From AP-15 sp963755435 (GTDB lineage: Bacteria; Pseudomonadota; Alphaproteobacteria; ATCC43930; CGMCC-115725): a DNA stretch of 64,000 bases. A program made the translations under genes and the position numbers. The DNA lies in the NCBI GenBank assembly GCA_963755435.1, contig CAVWJX010000004.1, forward strand, positions 124,001-188,000, written 5' to 3'. The notes beneath the pieces are model-generated. The model was not told the origin of the DNA. It did no database searches and worked only from the letters and a program-made list of their open reading frames with translations. Below are positions 1-8,149 of the stretch, piece by piece. The number at the start of each line of letters is the position of its first letter. Position 1 is the stretch's first letter.

Positions 1-753
1 GCGCTCGTAGTCGAGCCCGCTCATCAGAACGCGCACGCCCTCGCCCTCGGCACCCAGCAAGTTTTCGGCCGGCACCTCGCAATCCTCGAACACCAGCTCC
101 GAGGTCGGCGACCCGCGCATTCCTAATTTGTCGAGCTTCTGGGCCGGGTGAAATCCCTTGAACCCGCTCTCGACCACAAAGGCGGTGATGCCGTGCGCCC
201 CGGCCTCGGGCCGGGTCTTGGCATAAACCACCAAAGTGTTGGCGACATGGCCGTTGGTGATCCACAACTTGGTGCCGTTCAAGAGATAATGATCGCCCTG
301 TTTATCGGCGCGCAGCCGCATCGAGACGACGTCCGAGCCCGCGCCCGGCTCGCTCATCGCCAGCGCGCCGACATGCGCGCCGGAAATCAGCTTCGGCAGG
401 TATCGGCGCTTTTGCGCCTCGCTGCCGTTGCGGCGGATCTGGTTGACACAGAGGTTCGAATGGGCGCCGTAGGAGAGCCCGACCGAGGCCGAGGCGCGGC
501 TCACCTCCTCCATCGCCACGCAATGGGCGAGATAGCCCATCGCGGCGCCGCCATATTCCTCCTCGACGGTGATGCCGAAGAGCCCGAGCGCCCCCATCTG
601 CGGCCACAGTTCGGCCGGGAAGCGGTCGGTGCGGTCGATCTCGGCAGCGAGCGGCGCCACCCGCTCGTCGGCGAAGTCGCGCACCGTCGCGCGCAGCATG
701 TCGATCTCCGGGCCGAGATCGAAATCGAGGGAGGCGAGCCGGGTATTTTGCAT
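1..753 (-). CDS. ivd: Isovaleryl-CoA dehydrogenase-like acyl-CoA dehydrogenase (3' end outside window)
   Basis: This is a FAD-dependent acyl-CoA dehydrogenase of leucine/branched-chain acyl-CoA breakdown, acting in the cytoplasm. The first 251 codons are present, starting MQNTRLASLDF at 753, and the frame runs open off the left edge. Seen in order: the N-terminal helical domain with EEYGGAAMGY and LSYGAHSNLCVNQI, the family signature AMSEPGAGSDV, the beta-domain stretch LWITNGHVANT, and GMRGSPTSELVFEDCEVP. The last visible residues, GLDYER, match the LDxER segment that carries the catalytic Glu in human and bacterial IVD. The LSYGAHSNLC string is typical of IVD rather than butyryl-CoA dehydrogenases, so the substrate call is fairly good but not proven. 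Its operon partners would lie to the left, outside this window. Confidence 0.9.
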   Translation of the reverse strand, partial: MQNTRLASLDFDLGPEIDMLRATVRDFADERVAPLAAEIDRTDRFPAELWPQMGALGLFGITVEEEYGGAAMGYLAHCVAMEEVSRASASVGLSYGAHSNLCVNQIRRNGSEAQKRRYLPKLISGAHVGALAMSEPGAGSDVVSMRLRADKQGDHYLLNGTKLWITNGHVANTLVVYAKTRPEAGAHGITAFVVESGFKGFHPAQKLDKLGMRGSPTSELVFEDCEVPAENLLGAEGEGVRVLMSGLDYER

Positions 754-854
754 CGCTCGAGCCTGCGGTCGATGGGCTAACGCTCTATAGCTTTTCGGGC
801 AACCAACGGCGCGGCGGCCATTGCGGTCCCCGCCGACAATTATATCTTCCGCTC

Positions 855-1298
855 ATGCGCATCCTCCAGACCCGTCTCGATGTCGCCACCACGCCGCGCG
901 AGTTCCGGGAGATCACCGCCGAAGTCGCCGACTGGGTCGGACATCAGCCGGTCAGGGTCGGCCTGTTGAGCCTCTATATCCAGCACACTTCGGCCTCGTT
1001 GCTGATCCAGGAGAATGCCTCGCCCGATGTGTTGCGCGATCTCGACGCCTTTTTGCGCCGGGTCGTGCCCGAAGACACCGCACTCTACCGTCACAATGAC
1101 GAGGGACCGGACGACATGCCGGCGCACCTCAAGAGCGCCCTGACCCAGGTGCAGCTGACGATCCCGGTGGCCGATGGACGCATCCAGCTCGGCGCCTGGC
1201 AGGGGGTATTTGTGCTCGAGCACCGCGCCACACCGCACCGGCGCTCGGTGATCCTGAGCCTGATCGGCGAGGAAACCGACCCGCGCCAAGCTGGCTGA
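855..1298 (+). CDS. yjbQ: YjbQ/UPF0047 family protein
   Basis: This 147-residue protein matches the YjbQ (UPF0047) family in length and motifs. Visible landmarks are SLYIQHTSASLLIQENASP near residues 35-55, a GPDDMPAHLKSAL segment near 87-100, and the C-terminal LGAWQGVFVLEHR. Family members form trimers with a metal-binding pocket lined by conserved His residues. Some have been reported to have weak thiamine-phosphate synthase activity, so many databases call them secondary thiamine-phosphate synthase enzymes. The true role is unsettled. The gene stands alone, divergent from the acyl-CoA dehydrogenase, and no strong ribosome-binding site is seen before this ATG. Confidence 0.9.
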   Translation: MRILQTRLDVATTPREFREITAEVADWVGHQPVRVGLLSLYIQHTSASLLIQENASPDVLRDLDAFLRRVVPEDTALYRHNDEGPDDMPAHLKSALTQVQLTIPVADGRIQLGAWQGVFVLEHRATPHRRSVILSLIGEETDPRQAG

Positions 1299-1409
1299 TT
1301 CCCGGCGCGCGGACCCGACGGCTCGCTGACCCAAGCGGCGGCGTGCGGGTGGAGTGGTTTTGGCATCGTCCCTCTGCGCTGCCACCTCTGCGCTACCACC
1401 TCCTCTGCG

Positions 1410-1877
1410 CTACAGCGGCGTCGCCAGCAGGGTCGGGATCGCAAAGGTGTCGAGCAGCACCAGCTTGTCGCGGATCCGCAGGCCCTCGCCGGCGCCAATC
1501 AGCCGGTCGCGGTAGAGGCCGGCAGCGAACAGCCGGGTCTCGCCTTCCTGGTCGGTCTGGAACACCGTGAACGGAACCTCGACTGCGAGCCCGGCGCCTT
1601 CGCCGACAGTCAGCCGCGGCAGGCCGATCAGGTGGCGATCGGTGTGGATGTTGTATTTGTTGGCCTCGCGCAGCGCCATGATGCGGTCTTCGAGCATCGC
1701 CCGGCTGTCGCAAAAAATCAGCGCCGCCGGCAGGCCGCGATCGTAATTCTCGCGCGAGACGACGTGGTACTGGCATTCCACGGCGAACAGCCCGAGCCAC
1801 GCGTCGTACCGGGCCTCGTCGAGCAACCCGCCATATTCGGCGAAGAGGTCGTAAACCGCCGCGCGGTCAGGGCTCAT
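1410..1877 (-). CDS. Aromatic-ring-hydroxylating dioxygenase, beta (small) subunit
   Basis: This 155-residue protein has the length and NTF2/SnoaL-like pattern of ring-hydroxylating dioxygenase beta subunits, with YGGLLDEARYDAWLGLF near the N-terminus and EDRIMALREANKYNIHTDR in the middle, followed by beta-strand-rich sequence. Beta subunits have no metal and serve as structural partners of the alpha subunit in an alpha3beta3 hexamer. Its ATG overlaps the stop of the alpha gene as ATGA, so the two are probably translationally coupled. No reductase gene lies next to it. The Rieske ferredoxin at 13287-13607 is a possible but distant electron donor (inference). Confidence 0.88.
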   Translation of the reverse strand: MSPDRAAVYDLFAEYGGLLDEARYDAWLGLFAVECQYHVVSRENYDRGLPAALIFCDSRAMLEDRIMALREANKYNIHTDRHLIGLPRLTVGEGAGLAVEVPFTVFQTDQEGETRLFAAGLYRDRLIGAGEGLRIRDKLVLLDTFAIPTLLATPL

Positions 1878-3127
1878 CGCACCGCACCCGGCGGCTCGAT
1901 CCCCAACAATTCGGCGTAATACGACCAGAAGCCGCGCAACGGCACATCGTTGACCCGATAGTCGCGGTCGGAAATGGCTCCGCCGCCGCCGAGCTCGATC
2001 ACCGTCGCGCGATCCGGCGCCGGCTTCGAGGCGCGGTGCGCGATCTCGATCGCCTCGCCATCCTCCATCGAGACGAACCCGGCCGGGCCGACCAGATTGG
2101 CCTGCCGCAGCCGGTGCAGGGCCATCTCGGGCGGGTCGTCGTCGTAGCCGATCATCGTCTGAAACACCTCGAACTCGTCGACCCCGCGCGGCCGGATCTG
2201 GCGGATCGCCAAGCTGTTCGAAATCTGCACAAAGACCGAAGCGGGAAAGACCGAAGTCACGGCGAGGTTGAGCTTATCGCCGTGCTCGGGATGGAAAGCG
2301 ACCATCGCCGGCTGTTTCAGCGACAGGTAATCGTTGCGCACCCGCGCGCCGGCATAGGCCTCGCGGGCGAATTCGGCGGTGTCGCTGTCGGCTTCGGCCC
2401 AGGTGATGTTGTGCCGGTGGCGGGCATCCATCCTGACCCCGCCCACCTGGGTCGAGCGGTCGAGCCCGAAGGTCACGAGGAATTCGTGCAGCAGGCTGGC
2501 GTGGTAATTGTCGCGGGTGTTTTCGGCGTAGAGCTTCCAGTTGGCGCGGATGCGCTGGCGGTTGTAGCCGAGCACCCGGACCGGCCGGTCGAAGAGCCGC
2601 CGCAGCTGCGCCATGATCGGCGGCCCGAGATAATCTTCGAGCGGCTCGGCCTCGGGGTCGAGGGTGCCGAACACGGCCCCGCTGACCGCTTCGACCCGCA
2701 ACGGGCGCAGGCCGTGCGCGCCCATCTCGAACCCGGCGTCGAGCCCGCCCTTACCCCTGATTCCGCGGCGGAACGGGATCGCGGTCAAGCCGCCGTCGAG
2801 CCCGTAGCACCACTGATGATAGACGCAGATGTGGTCGCTGGCGTTGCCGCTGAGCTCGCGCCGCACCAGCGCGCCGCGATGGGCGCAGCGGTTGACGAAG
2901 GCCCGCACCGCGCCGGCGGCGTCGCGATTGAAGATGACCGGGGTATCGCCGACCCAGGTGGCGCGAAAATCGCCCGGCCGCGGGATCTCGGCGTCGAGGC
3001 CGAGAAAGCTCCAGGTCGGCCCTTGAAAGATGCGCTGCTGCTCGCGGGCATAGATCTCGGCATCGTGGTAGAGGCGGTACGGCACCCGGCTGTAGTCGAG
3101 CGCCGGCCAGATCGCAGCGGTCACCAT
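1874..3127 (-). CDS. Aromatic-ring-hydroxylating dioxygenase, Rieske alpha (large) subunit
   Basis: This is the catalytic subunit of a Rieske non-haem iron oxygenase, which would add O2 to an aromatic ring to give a cis-diol. The Rieske cluster ligands are C81-x-H83 (CAHRG) and C101-x2-H104 (CVYHQW). The mononuclear iron site is visible as DNYHASLLHEF with H209 and H214, and a C-terminal SMEDGE segment probably supplies the third ligand (Asp). I start it at the ATG at 3127 (MVTAAIWPALDY), giving 417 residues, the normal length; a longer open frame reaches upstream but looks unlike the family. It is followed by the beta subunit with a 4-bp overlap. Substrate cannot be read from sequence; relatives act on anthranilate, benzoate, salicylate and similar aromatics. 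Confidence 0.92.
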   Translation of the reverse strand: MVTAAIWPALDYSRVPYRLYHDAEIYAREQQRIFQGPTWSFLGLDAEIPRPGDFRATWVGDTPVIFNRDAAGAVRAFVNRCAHRGALVRRELSGNASDHICVYHQWCYGLDGGLTAIPFRRGIRGKGGLDAGFEMGAHGLRPLRVEAVSGAVFGTLDPEAEPLEDYLGPPIMAQLRRLFDRPVRVLGYNRQRIRANWKLYAENTRDNYHASLLHEFLVTFGLDRSTQVGGVRMDARHRHNITWAEADSDTAEFAREAYAGARVRNDYLSLKQPAMVAFHPEHGDKLNLAVTSVFPASVFVQISNSLAIRQIRPRGVDEFEVFQTMIGYDDDPPEMALHRLRQANLVGPAGFVSMEDGEAIEIAHRASKPAPDRATVIELGGGGAISDRDYRVNDVPLRGFWSYYAELLGIEPPGAVR

Positions 3128-3406
3128 GATCGTCTCAGCTCGCCAAGTGAAGGGTTCGGGAGCGGCGCACCATCGCCGCCCGGTCATGACCGGGCCAGCG
3201 AGCAGACCATCGTAGCCAAGCCGACACCCGCTCCGCAACCGGCGTCGCAACCGGCTTTCGCCCGGCACCACCGGCCGGCGCAGGTCCAGGTGGGCGGAAA
3301 TGGCGTGGCGCAGGCGCGCGGTGTTGCAGACGAATACTGTGGTGCAAACTGCCGTGGCTCGCCGACCGGCCTCAAACTAAGCGCGCACCCGGCGCCGCGG
3401 TCTGGT

Positions 3407-3565
3407 TTAGACGCTGCTGCCGACATGGTGGAAGCTGGTGCTGAGATTGGTGCCGAGCAATTTCCATGCGGCTATGCAGACAACGGCTACGAGAGCCGCG
3501 ATCAGCGCGTACTCGACCGCGGTCACTCCGGTGTCATCCAACATCAGCGACATGATCCGCCGCAT
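3407..3565 (-). CDS. Flp/Fap-type type IVb pilin
   Basis: This 52-codon gene encodes an Flp-family pilin, the major subunit of Tad pili. The protein starts MRRIMSLMLDDTG and then shows the pilin signature G/VTAVEYALIAALVAV, where prepilin peptidase would cut after Gly13 and the Glu-Tyr pair sits at +5/+6 of the mature protein. A hydrophobic helix follows (residues 20-38), then a short polar tail with STSFHHVGSSV. A clear AGGAGG lies about 8 bases before the ATG. No Tad assembly ATPase or secretin gene is nearby; tadE/tadG-like genes are 17 kb away at 20.7-23.7 kb. It is a complete gene, and lone pilin copies are common in Alphaproteobacteria. Confidence 0.9.
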   Translation of the reverse strand: MRRIMSLMLDDTGVTAVEYALIAALVAVVCIAAWKLLGTNLSTSFHHVGSSV

Positions 3566-3868
3566 TGAGACTTCCTCCTGAAGGTTACTCGCGCACGCTA
3601 CGGGAGAAAGGTTGATAAAATCCTACTCAAAACGTGGAAAAATGGGTGCAGCCCGCTCGGCCGAATTGGCCGGGACCGGCGCGAGACCAGGATCTCCGAC
3701 CCGGGCGACGATGCCTTAAGGTTTGGACATCGGCCGCGACCGCGATCTTAATTGTGGCGGCGGCTGGAATCGCCCACATCCGGGCCTAGGGTGGTGCCGG
3801 CGGCAGCCCGGCGCCAGGCCGGCAGCGATCTTGGAGCGGCAAGCGATCTTGGAGAGGGAGGAGACGAG
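3566..3868. other. Intergenic region between Flp pilin and VOC gene
   Basis: This 300-bp stretch separates two divergently oriented genes and must hold the promoters of both. An AT-richer patch (around 3610-3650, including ttgataaaatcc and a run of A residues) could be part of the pilin promoter, but I see no clear -35/-10 or sigma-54 pair. No credible coding frame is seen. Confidence 0.4.
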
Positions 3869-4225
3869 ATGATCCAGGCGAGCGGCATCGACCACATCGT
3901 GCTGCACTGCGACGACGTGCGGCGTTCAAAAGCCTTCTACACCGAGATTTTGGGCATGACTGTCTATCGCGAGGATCAGGGCCATGTCTTCATGCATGCG
4001 GGCGGTCAGGGAGTGGCTCTATTCAAGCGGCCCGAGGATGCGCGCCCCAGCGGCGGCAACGATCTCAACCACCTTGCCCTCAATGTCGCCGGTGGCAGCT
4101 ATGAAAGCCTGAAGTCCGAGCTGGAGAGCCACGGCGTCGCGGTCGGCGGCCGGCCCGGCGATGACCGCTGCATCTATTTCAGCGACCCCGACGGGCACCG
4201 GCTGCAGCTGACCTTCCAGCGCTGA
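3869..4225 (+). CDS. VOC-family (glyoxalase/bleomycin-resistance/dioxygenase superfamily) protein
   Basis: This 118-residue protein has one vicinal-oxygen-chelate module: IDHIVLHCDDVRRSKAFYTE at the start, HVFMHAGGQGVALF in the middle, LNHLALNV opening the second half, and IYFSDPDGHRLQL at the end. The His near residue 9, the His in LNHLAL and the C-terminal acidic region match the usual metal-ligand positions. I choose the ATG at 3869 because GGAGAGGGAGGAG precedes it; the upstream in-frame extension looks non-coding. VOC proteins include glyoxalases, ring-cleavage dioxygenases and resistance proteins, so the reaction is not known. It converges with the LLM gene that follows, 13 bases away. 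Confidence 0.85.
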   Translation: MIQASGIDHIVLHCDDVRRSKAFYTEILGMTVYREDQGHVFMHAGGQGVALFKRPEDARPSGGNDLNHLALNVAGGSYESLKSELESHGVAVGGRPGDDRCIYFSDPDGHRLQLTFQR

Positions 4226-4238
4226 GCCGGCGGCGCGC

Positions 4239-5174
4239 TCACCCGAGCTGCGAACGCACAGCCGCGACCGCCTCGAGCTGGCGCTCGTGATCGCCGGTGA
4301 AGCGGACGATCAGATCGGTGGCGCCGGCATCGGCATAGCCCTTCAGCCACGCCGCGGCCGGCGCCGCAGGGCCGCCGAAACAGGCTTGGCGTTTGCGCAT
4401 CAGAGCCGCCGGCTGGCCATAATAGCTTTCGAGAAAGGCGTCGATCCGCTGCTCGGCGCGCGCCGCATCCTGGTCGAGCGCCAAGGTTACATAATTGGCC
4501 GCGGCGAAGCGCTCGGGATCGCGCCCGACCTCGCGCACGATCTGCCGCACCTCCTGCCATTGGGCGGTCCATCGCCCCAGATCGGGCTCGTTGGCGAACC
4601 AGCCGTCGAAATGCTTGGCGGCGCGCTCGAAGGCCGGTCGCACCGAGCCGGCGAGCCAGATCGGCGGGCCGCCCGGTCGATGCGGGGTCGGGCCGAGGAT
4701 ACCGGCCGCGACCGGCCAGCGCCCCTGCCAATCCACCGGCTTTCCGGTCCACAGCGCGCGGGCAAGCCGCAACCCCTCCATCATCCGTCCAACCCGGCCC
4801 TCGAACGGCACTCCGGCGGCGGCGAATTCGGCGCGGATGTTGGCGACGTCGGTGGCGATGCCGGCGCCGAGCACGAGCCTGCCTTCGCTGATCCGGTCGA
4901 GGGTGGCGAGCTGATGCGCCAGCACCACCGGATTGCGCAGGGCCGGCAAAAAGACCGCGGTGCCAAGTGTGACCTTGGCGGTGCGCGCGGCGACCGCGGC
5001 GAGCAAGGTCAGCGGGTCGTGGCGCGGCCGTGCCAGCAGCGAATCGCCGACCCAGACCGAATCGTAGCCGAGCGCCTCGGCCCGCTCGGCCAGGGCCAGC
5101 AAGGGCCCGGTCTCCGGGTGGCCCTGCATGACCGCTTCGCGGGTCGGCAGCAGGTATCCGATCTTAGGGGACAT
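4239..5174 (-). CDS. LLM-class flavin-dependent oxidoreductase (F420/FMN luciferase-like)
   Basis: This 311-residue TIM-barrel protein belongs to the bacterial luciferase-like monooxygenase superfamily. It shows KIGYLLPTREAV at the N-terminus, ALGYDSVWVGDSLL, LGTAVFLPALRNPVVLAHQLATLD and the family phrase SEGRLVLGAGIA. GPTPHRPGGPPIWLAGS then matches the conserved phosphate-binding P-P-I-W-(I/L)-(A/G)-G region. The short N-terminus and overall pattern resemble F420-dependent LLM enzymes, but FMN use cannot be excluded. The start at 5174 is supported by CGGAG about 8 bases upstream. It probably oxidises or reduces a small organic substrate in the surrounding catabolic array (inference). Confidence 0.87.
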   Translation of the reverse strand: MSPKIGYLLPTREAVMQGHPETGPLLALAERAEALGYDSVWVGDSLLARPRHDPLTLLAAVAARTAKVTLGTAVFLPALRNPVVLAHQLATLDRISEGRLVLGAGIATDVANIRAEFAAAGVPFEGRVGRMMEGLRLARALWTGKPVDWQGRWPVAAGILGPTPHRPGGPPIWLAGSVRPAFERAAKHFDGWFANEPDLGRWTAQWQEVRQIVREVGRDPERFAAANYVTLALDQDAARAEQRIDAFLESYYGQPAALMRKRQACFGGPAAPAAAWLKGYADAGATDLIVRFTGDHERQLEAVAAVRSQLG

Positions 5175-5425
5175 CAGCGGCTCCGTTCTCTAACCCTCTA
5201 GATCCCTAACCCCGGTGGATGTTTTGCGCGCTCCGCGCCCGGCGAAGCAATGGCCGGTCCGCCCGGTCGCCGAATGATTTGCCCGCCGGGAAGCCGGGCG
5301 CGCCCGGCTCGGTCGGAAGCTCCAGATCAGCACCAGCGCGCCACCGAGTGCGGGTCGCCGATTTGAGGAACGCTCGAGAATGCGCGCTCGCGCTCGACGG
5401 CGGACGCCAGACAGGGGTGAATGTC

Positions 5426-5653
5426 TCAAGGATGGTGCAGTAGGACTCCCAAAATGGCGATGGTCGCCGCAGCATTGATGCCGACCGCCCAGGTGATGGC
5501 GCTGAGCTTGCCCTCGACCGCGGCCAGCCGGTGATCGATAGAAGCCAGTCTATTCTCGTAGTCCGCCAGCTCCTCGGCGGCTTCTCGCGCCTTATCGTCC
5601 GGCGCGCCGGCGCTGATCAGCGCATCATCGGTTTTGGACAGCACGATCGGCAT
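5426..5653 (-). CDS. Small coiled-coil protein with C-terminal membrane segment
   Basis: This 75-residue protein has a charged alpha-helical middle (AREAAEELADYENRLASIDH, then RLAAVEGKL) with heptad-like spacing of Leu and Ile, followed by one hydrophobic segment (WAVGINAAATIAILGVLL) and a two-His end. This plan, helical stalk plus tail anchor, is seen in many small alphaproteobacterial proteins of unknown role, including XhlA-like and DUF1640-like proteins. I do not recognise a specific family. It sits between the LLM gene and the ThDP-enzyme gene on the same strand and could be cotranscribed with the latter (53-bp gap). Confidence 0.6.
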   Translation of the reverse strand: MPIVLSKTDDALISAGAPDDKAREAAEELADYENRLASIDHRLAAVEGKLSAITWAVGINAAATIAILGVLLHHP

Positions 5654-5705
5654 GATTACGGTCCGGCGCGGGTGAGGCGCGTGACCGTGCGTCTATGGGC
5701 GCGCG

Positions 5706-7355
5706 CTACTCGGCCGCGCCCCGACGATGCGAGAAGCCCTGCTCCTGGCTGGTGACGAATTCGAGCAATGCGGCGCGGCCATCCTCGTTCTGGCGGCGGG
5801 CGCGCAGGATCGCGTCACCGATCGCCGAGGGATCTTCGACCCGCTCGCTCCAACCGCCGAGATCCTTGGCAATGTTGGCGTAATTGCCGCCGAGATCGCG
5901 CGCCTTGTAGCGCTCGTGCGACAATTGCATCGCGTGGGTTTCGATCGCCATCGTCGAATTATTGAGCACGATCGTGGTGATCGGGATGCCGCAGCGCGCC
6001 GCCGTTTCGAAATCGAGCCCGGTCATGCCAAAGGCGGCGTCGCCCATGAAGTTGACGCAGAACTTGTCGGGCGCGGCGACCTTGGCGCCGATCACCAGGC
6101 CGAGCCCGGTGCCGAGCTGGTGCGACTTGCCCCAGCCGAGATAGCCGCGCGGCCGGGTCGCCCGATAGAACGGGTTCAATTGCTCGCGCGGGCTGCCCGA
6201 ATCATGGGTGACGATCGCCTCGGCCGGGTCGATCACGCGCATGAACTCCGAGATCACCCGATAGGGCGTCATCGGGTGCTCGTTCGAACTGAGCTTGGCC
6301 TGCCAGCGGGCGAGCCACGCCTCGCGCTCACCGGCGACTTCCTGAGCGACGCCGTTCGCGCGTAGCTTGCCGCCCAGCCGGTCCTTGACCGCGTCGATCA
6401 ATTGGCCGAGCACCAGCTTGGCGTCGCCAAGAATCCCGAGATCGGCGGCGAAGGCCTTGTGCAGGTCGCGGCTGTCGTTGGTCACATGGATGTACTTCTT
6501 GCCCGGCGGCAATCCCGGGGTGGCGATGCCGTGCCGGGTAAAGCTGCAGCCCACACCCAATACCAGGTCGGATTTGTGCAGGAAATGCCGGCCATGACCG
6601 GTAAAGGTGCCGCCGCCCGAGCCGAGCGCCAGCGCGTGATCCTCGGGAAAGGCGCTCTTGCCGTCGAACGTCGTCATTACCGGCGCCTGCAGCAATTCGG
6701 CGAGCCGGCGCAGTTCGTCGGTCGCTTCGGCATAAAAGACGCCCTGCCCGACCAGGATCATCGGGCAGGCGGCGTCGAGCAGCATCTTGGCCGCCTCGTC
6801 GATGTCGCTCGGGTCGCCGGCCGAACGGCTGGCGCGCACCGGGCGATACTGCGCCGGATCAACCTCGACCTCGATGCCGGTGACGTCGGCCGGAACCTCG
6901 ACCATGACCGGGCCCAGCCGCCCGTTCTTCGCCTGGCTGAACGCGCGCCGCATGATGTTGCCGATCTCGTGCGGCAATTGCACCTCCTCGACCGATTTGG
7001 TGATCGCGGCATAGCTGCGGCTCGATTTGAACATCGGGAAGAGCTGCGCGGTGTCACGCGGATGGCCCAGCGGCAGAAAGATCACCGGGGTCGAGTCGGA
7101 AAAGGCGGTGGCGACGCCGGCGAAGGCGTTTTCCGCTCCCGGGCCGTATTGCATCGCAAAGACGCCGGGCGGGCGGCCGTTGGAGACCCGCGCGAAGCCA
7201 TCGGCCATGTGCACGCCGACCCGCTCCTGGCGGCAGATCACCGGGCGGATGCCGACCGCGGCGGCGGCCTCGATGATCGGGGTCGTCGGGAAGCAGAACA
7301 GGGTCGAGACACCCTCGCGCTTCAAAATCTCGGCAATGACGTTCATCACCTGCAT
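5706..7355 (-). CDS. Thiamine-diphosphate-dependent enzyme (acetolactate synthase-like fold)
   Basis: This 549-residue protein has the three-domain layout of the ThDP decarboxylase/ligase superfamily. The N-terminal Pyr domain carries the cofactor-activating Glu at about residue 44 (CRQERVGVHMADGFAR). The central domain follows (PMILVGQGVFYAEA). The C-terminal PP domain has the Mg-ThDP motif GDAAFGMTGLDFETA, then about 25 residues on VLNNS. Family members include acetolactate synthase, benzoylformate decarboxylase, oxalyl-CoA decarboxylase and sulfoacetaldehyde acetyltransferase; the sequence does not let me choose. No small regulatory subunit is next to it, which argues against biosynthetic IlvB. 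GGGAGGAATG precedes the ATG. Confidence 0.88.
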   Translation of the reverse strand: MQVMNVIAEILKREGVSTLFCFPTTPIIEAAAAVGIRPVICRQERVGVHMADGFARVSNGRPPGVFAMQYGPGAENAFAGVATAFSDSTPVIFLPLGHPRDTAQLFPMFKSSRSYAAITKSVEEVQLPHEIGNIMRRAFSQAKNGRLGPVMVEVPADVTGIEVEVDPAQYRPVRASRSAGDPSDIDEAAKMLLDAACPMILVGQGVFYAEATDELRRLAELLQAPVMTTFDGKSAFPEDHALALGSGGGTFTGHGRHFLHKSDLVLGVGCSFTRHGIATPGLPPGKKYIHVTNDSRDLHKAFAADLGILGDAKLVLGQLIDAVKDRLGGKLRANGVAQEVAGEREAWLARWQAKLSSNEHPMTPYRVISEFMRVIDPAEAIVTHDSGSPREQLNPFYRATRPRGYLGWGKSHQLGTGLGLVIGAKVAAPDKFCVNFMGDAAFGMTGLDFETAARCGIPITTIVLNNSTMAIETHAMQLSHERYKARDLGGNYANIAKDLGGWSERVEDPSAIGDAILRARRQNEDGRAALLEFVTSQEQGFSHRRGAAE

Positions 7356-7510
7356 GGTTCATTCCTCCCGGTGATTCGGGCCTCCCGCTGAATCGGGCCT
7401 CCCATTGAATCGGGTTGTCGGCACCCCGGCCGTCGCGCCGGCCTGGACGGCTGGCAGCAGCTCGGCGTCACCCGCCTCTGCGGGCTCGCCCAAACCGCCG
7501 CCGCAAGTGT

Positions 7511-7729
7511 TTAGTGTATCACTCCGCCGGCATTGCGCCCGGCAGAATCGGAGAGCGGCGCGTGACAGATCGGGACGCACGGTCGCAGGTCGCCGGGGTT
7601 CTCCTCGATGCAGGCCGAGCAGCCAGGCCCGGGCGCTTGCTCGTTGGTGGCCGCAGTACCCGACCCGGAGCCGGCGCAGCCCGCAAGAAGCGCGCTCCAG
7701 GCGATCAAGACTAATGAAAAGCGAACCAT
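7511..7729 (-). CDS. Small Cys-rich lipoprotein
   Basis: This 72-residue protein begins MVRFSLVLIAWSALLAGC, a typical lipoprotein signal with lipobox LAGC at Cys18. The short mature part holds four further Cys residues in the stretch CSACIEENPGDLRPC and VPIC, and is otherwise Gly/Ala/Pro-rich. It should be exported and lipid-anchored, probably in the outer membrane. I do not recognise the family; the Cys spacing suggests disulfides or metal binding (inference). The start at 7729 is chosen because the signal peptide begins there; the frame extends further upstream without sense. Confidence 0.6.
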   Translation of the reverse strand: MVRFSLVLIAWSALLAGCAGSGSGTAATNEQAPGPGCSACIEENPGDLRPCVPICHAPLSDSAGRNAGGVIH

Positions 7730-7801
7730 TGGGCGAGGATTGCCGGCATCGATGCGGTTGTCAACGGCGCGCCGCGACGGTCTTGCTCGAGCCACGCCGC
7801 C

Positions 7802-8110
7802 TCAGGCTGGCTGAAGCACGTGGATGACGCGGCTCGCGATCATCTCGCGGGTCTTGGCGGCATAGGCGGCCATGTGCGGCGAGCCGGCATGGGCCCGCAG
7901 CGCCTCGGGGCTTTCCCATTTTTCGATCACGACAAACGTATCGGGGCCGAATTTCGCCTGCATGTTGCCGGCGCCCTCGGCGTCGACGGCCGGGCCATAT
8001 TCGATGCAGCCCGCTTCGGCATGCACCGCCGGCACATTGGCGCGAAACGCGGCGAGGATCTGCTCGCGCATGCCGGGCTTGGCGGTGATGATGGCGACAA
8101 CGTGGATCAT
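7802..8110 (-). CDS. Antibiotic biosynthesis monooxygenase (ABM) domain protein, YgiN-like
   Basis: This 102-residue protein fits the dimeric ferredoxin-like ABM family: IHVVAIITAKPGMREQIL at the start, the conserved core AEAGCIEYG, and the strand FVVIEKWESPEALRAHAGSP followed by HMAAYAAKT. Members such as YgiN act as quinol monooxygenases or haem-degrading or peroxide-linked enzymes; others are small helpers in polyketide or aromatic breakdown. GAAAGGAAACG precedes the ATG. It is the last of three similar-sized dimeric alpha/beta-barrel genes on this strand (8487-8795 and the broken 8150-8459), so the three may form one transcript. Confidence 0.88.
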   Translation of the reverse strand: MIHVVAIITAKPGMREQILAAFRANVPAVHAEAGCIEYGPAVDAEGAGNMQAKFGPDTFVVIEKWESPEALRAHAGSPHMAAYAAKTREMIASRVIHVLQPA

Positions 8111-8149
8111 GGCGTTTCCTTTCGGGTGGTGCGCTTCGGGTGCTACTGG

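Noticed and set aside
2036..3568. Long plus-strand open frame (510 codons) opposite the Rieske alpha subunit
   Set aside because: It is the antisense shadow of a clear dioxygenase gene. High GC leaves the opposite frame open, and the protein is His/Arg/Gly-rich with no motif.
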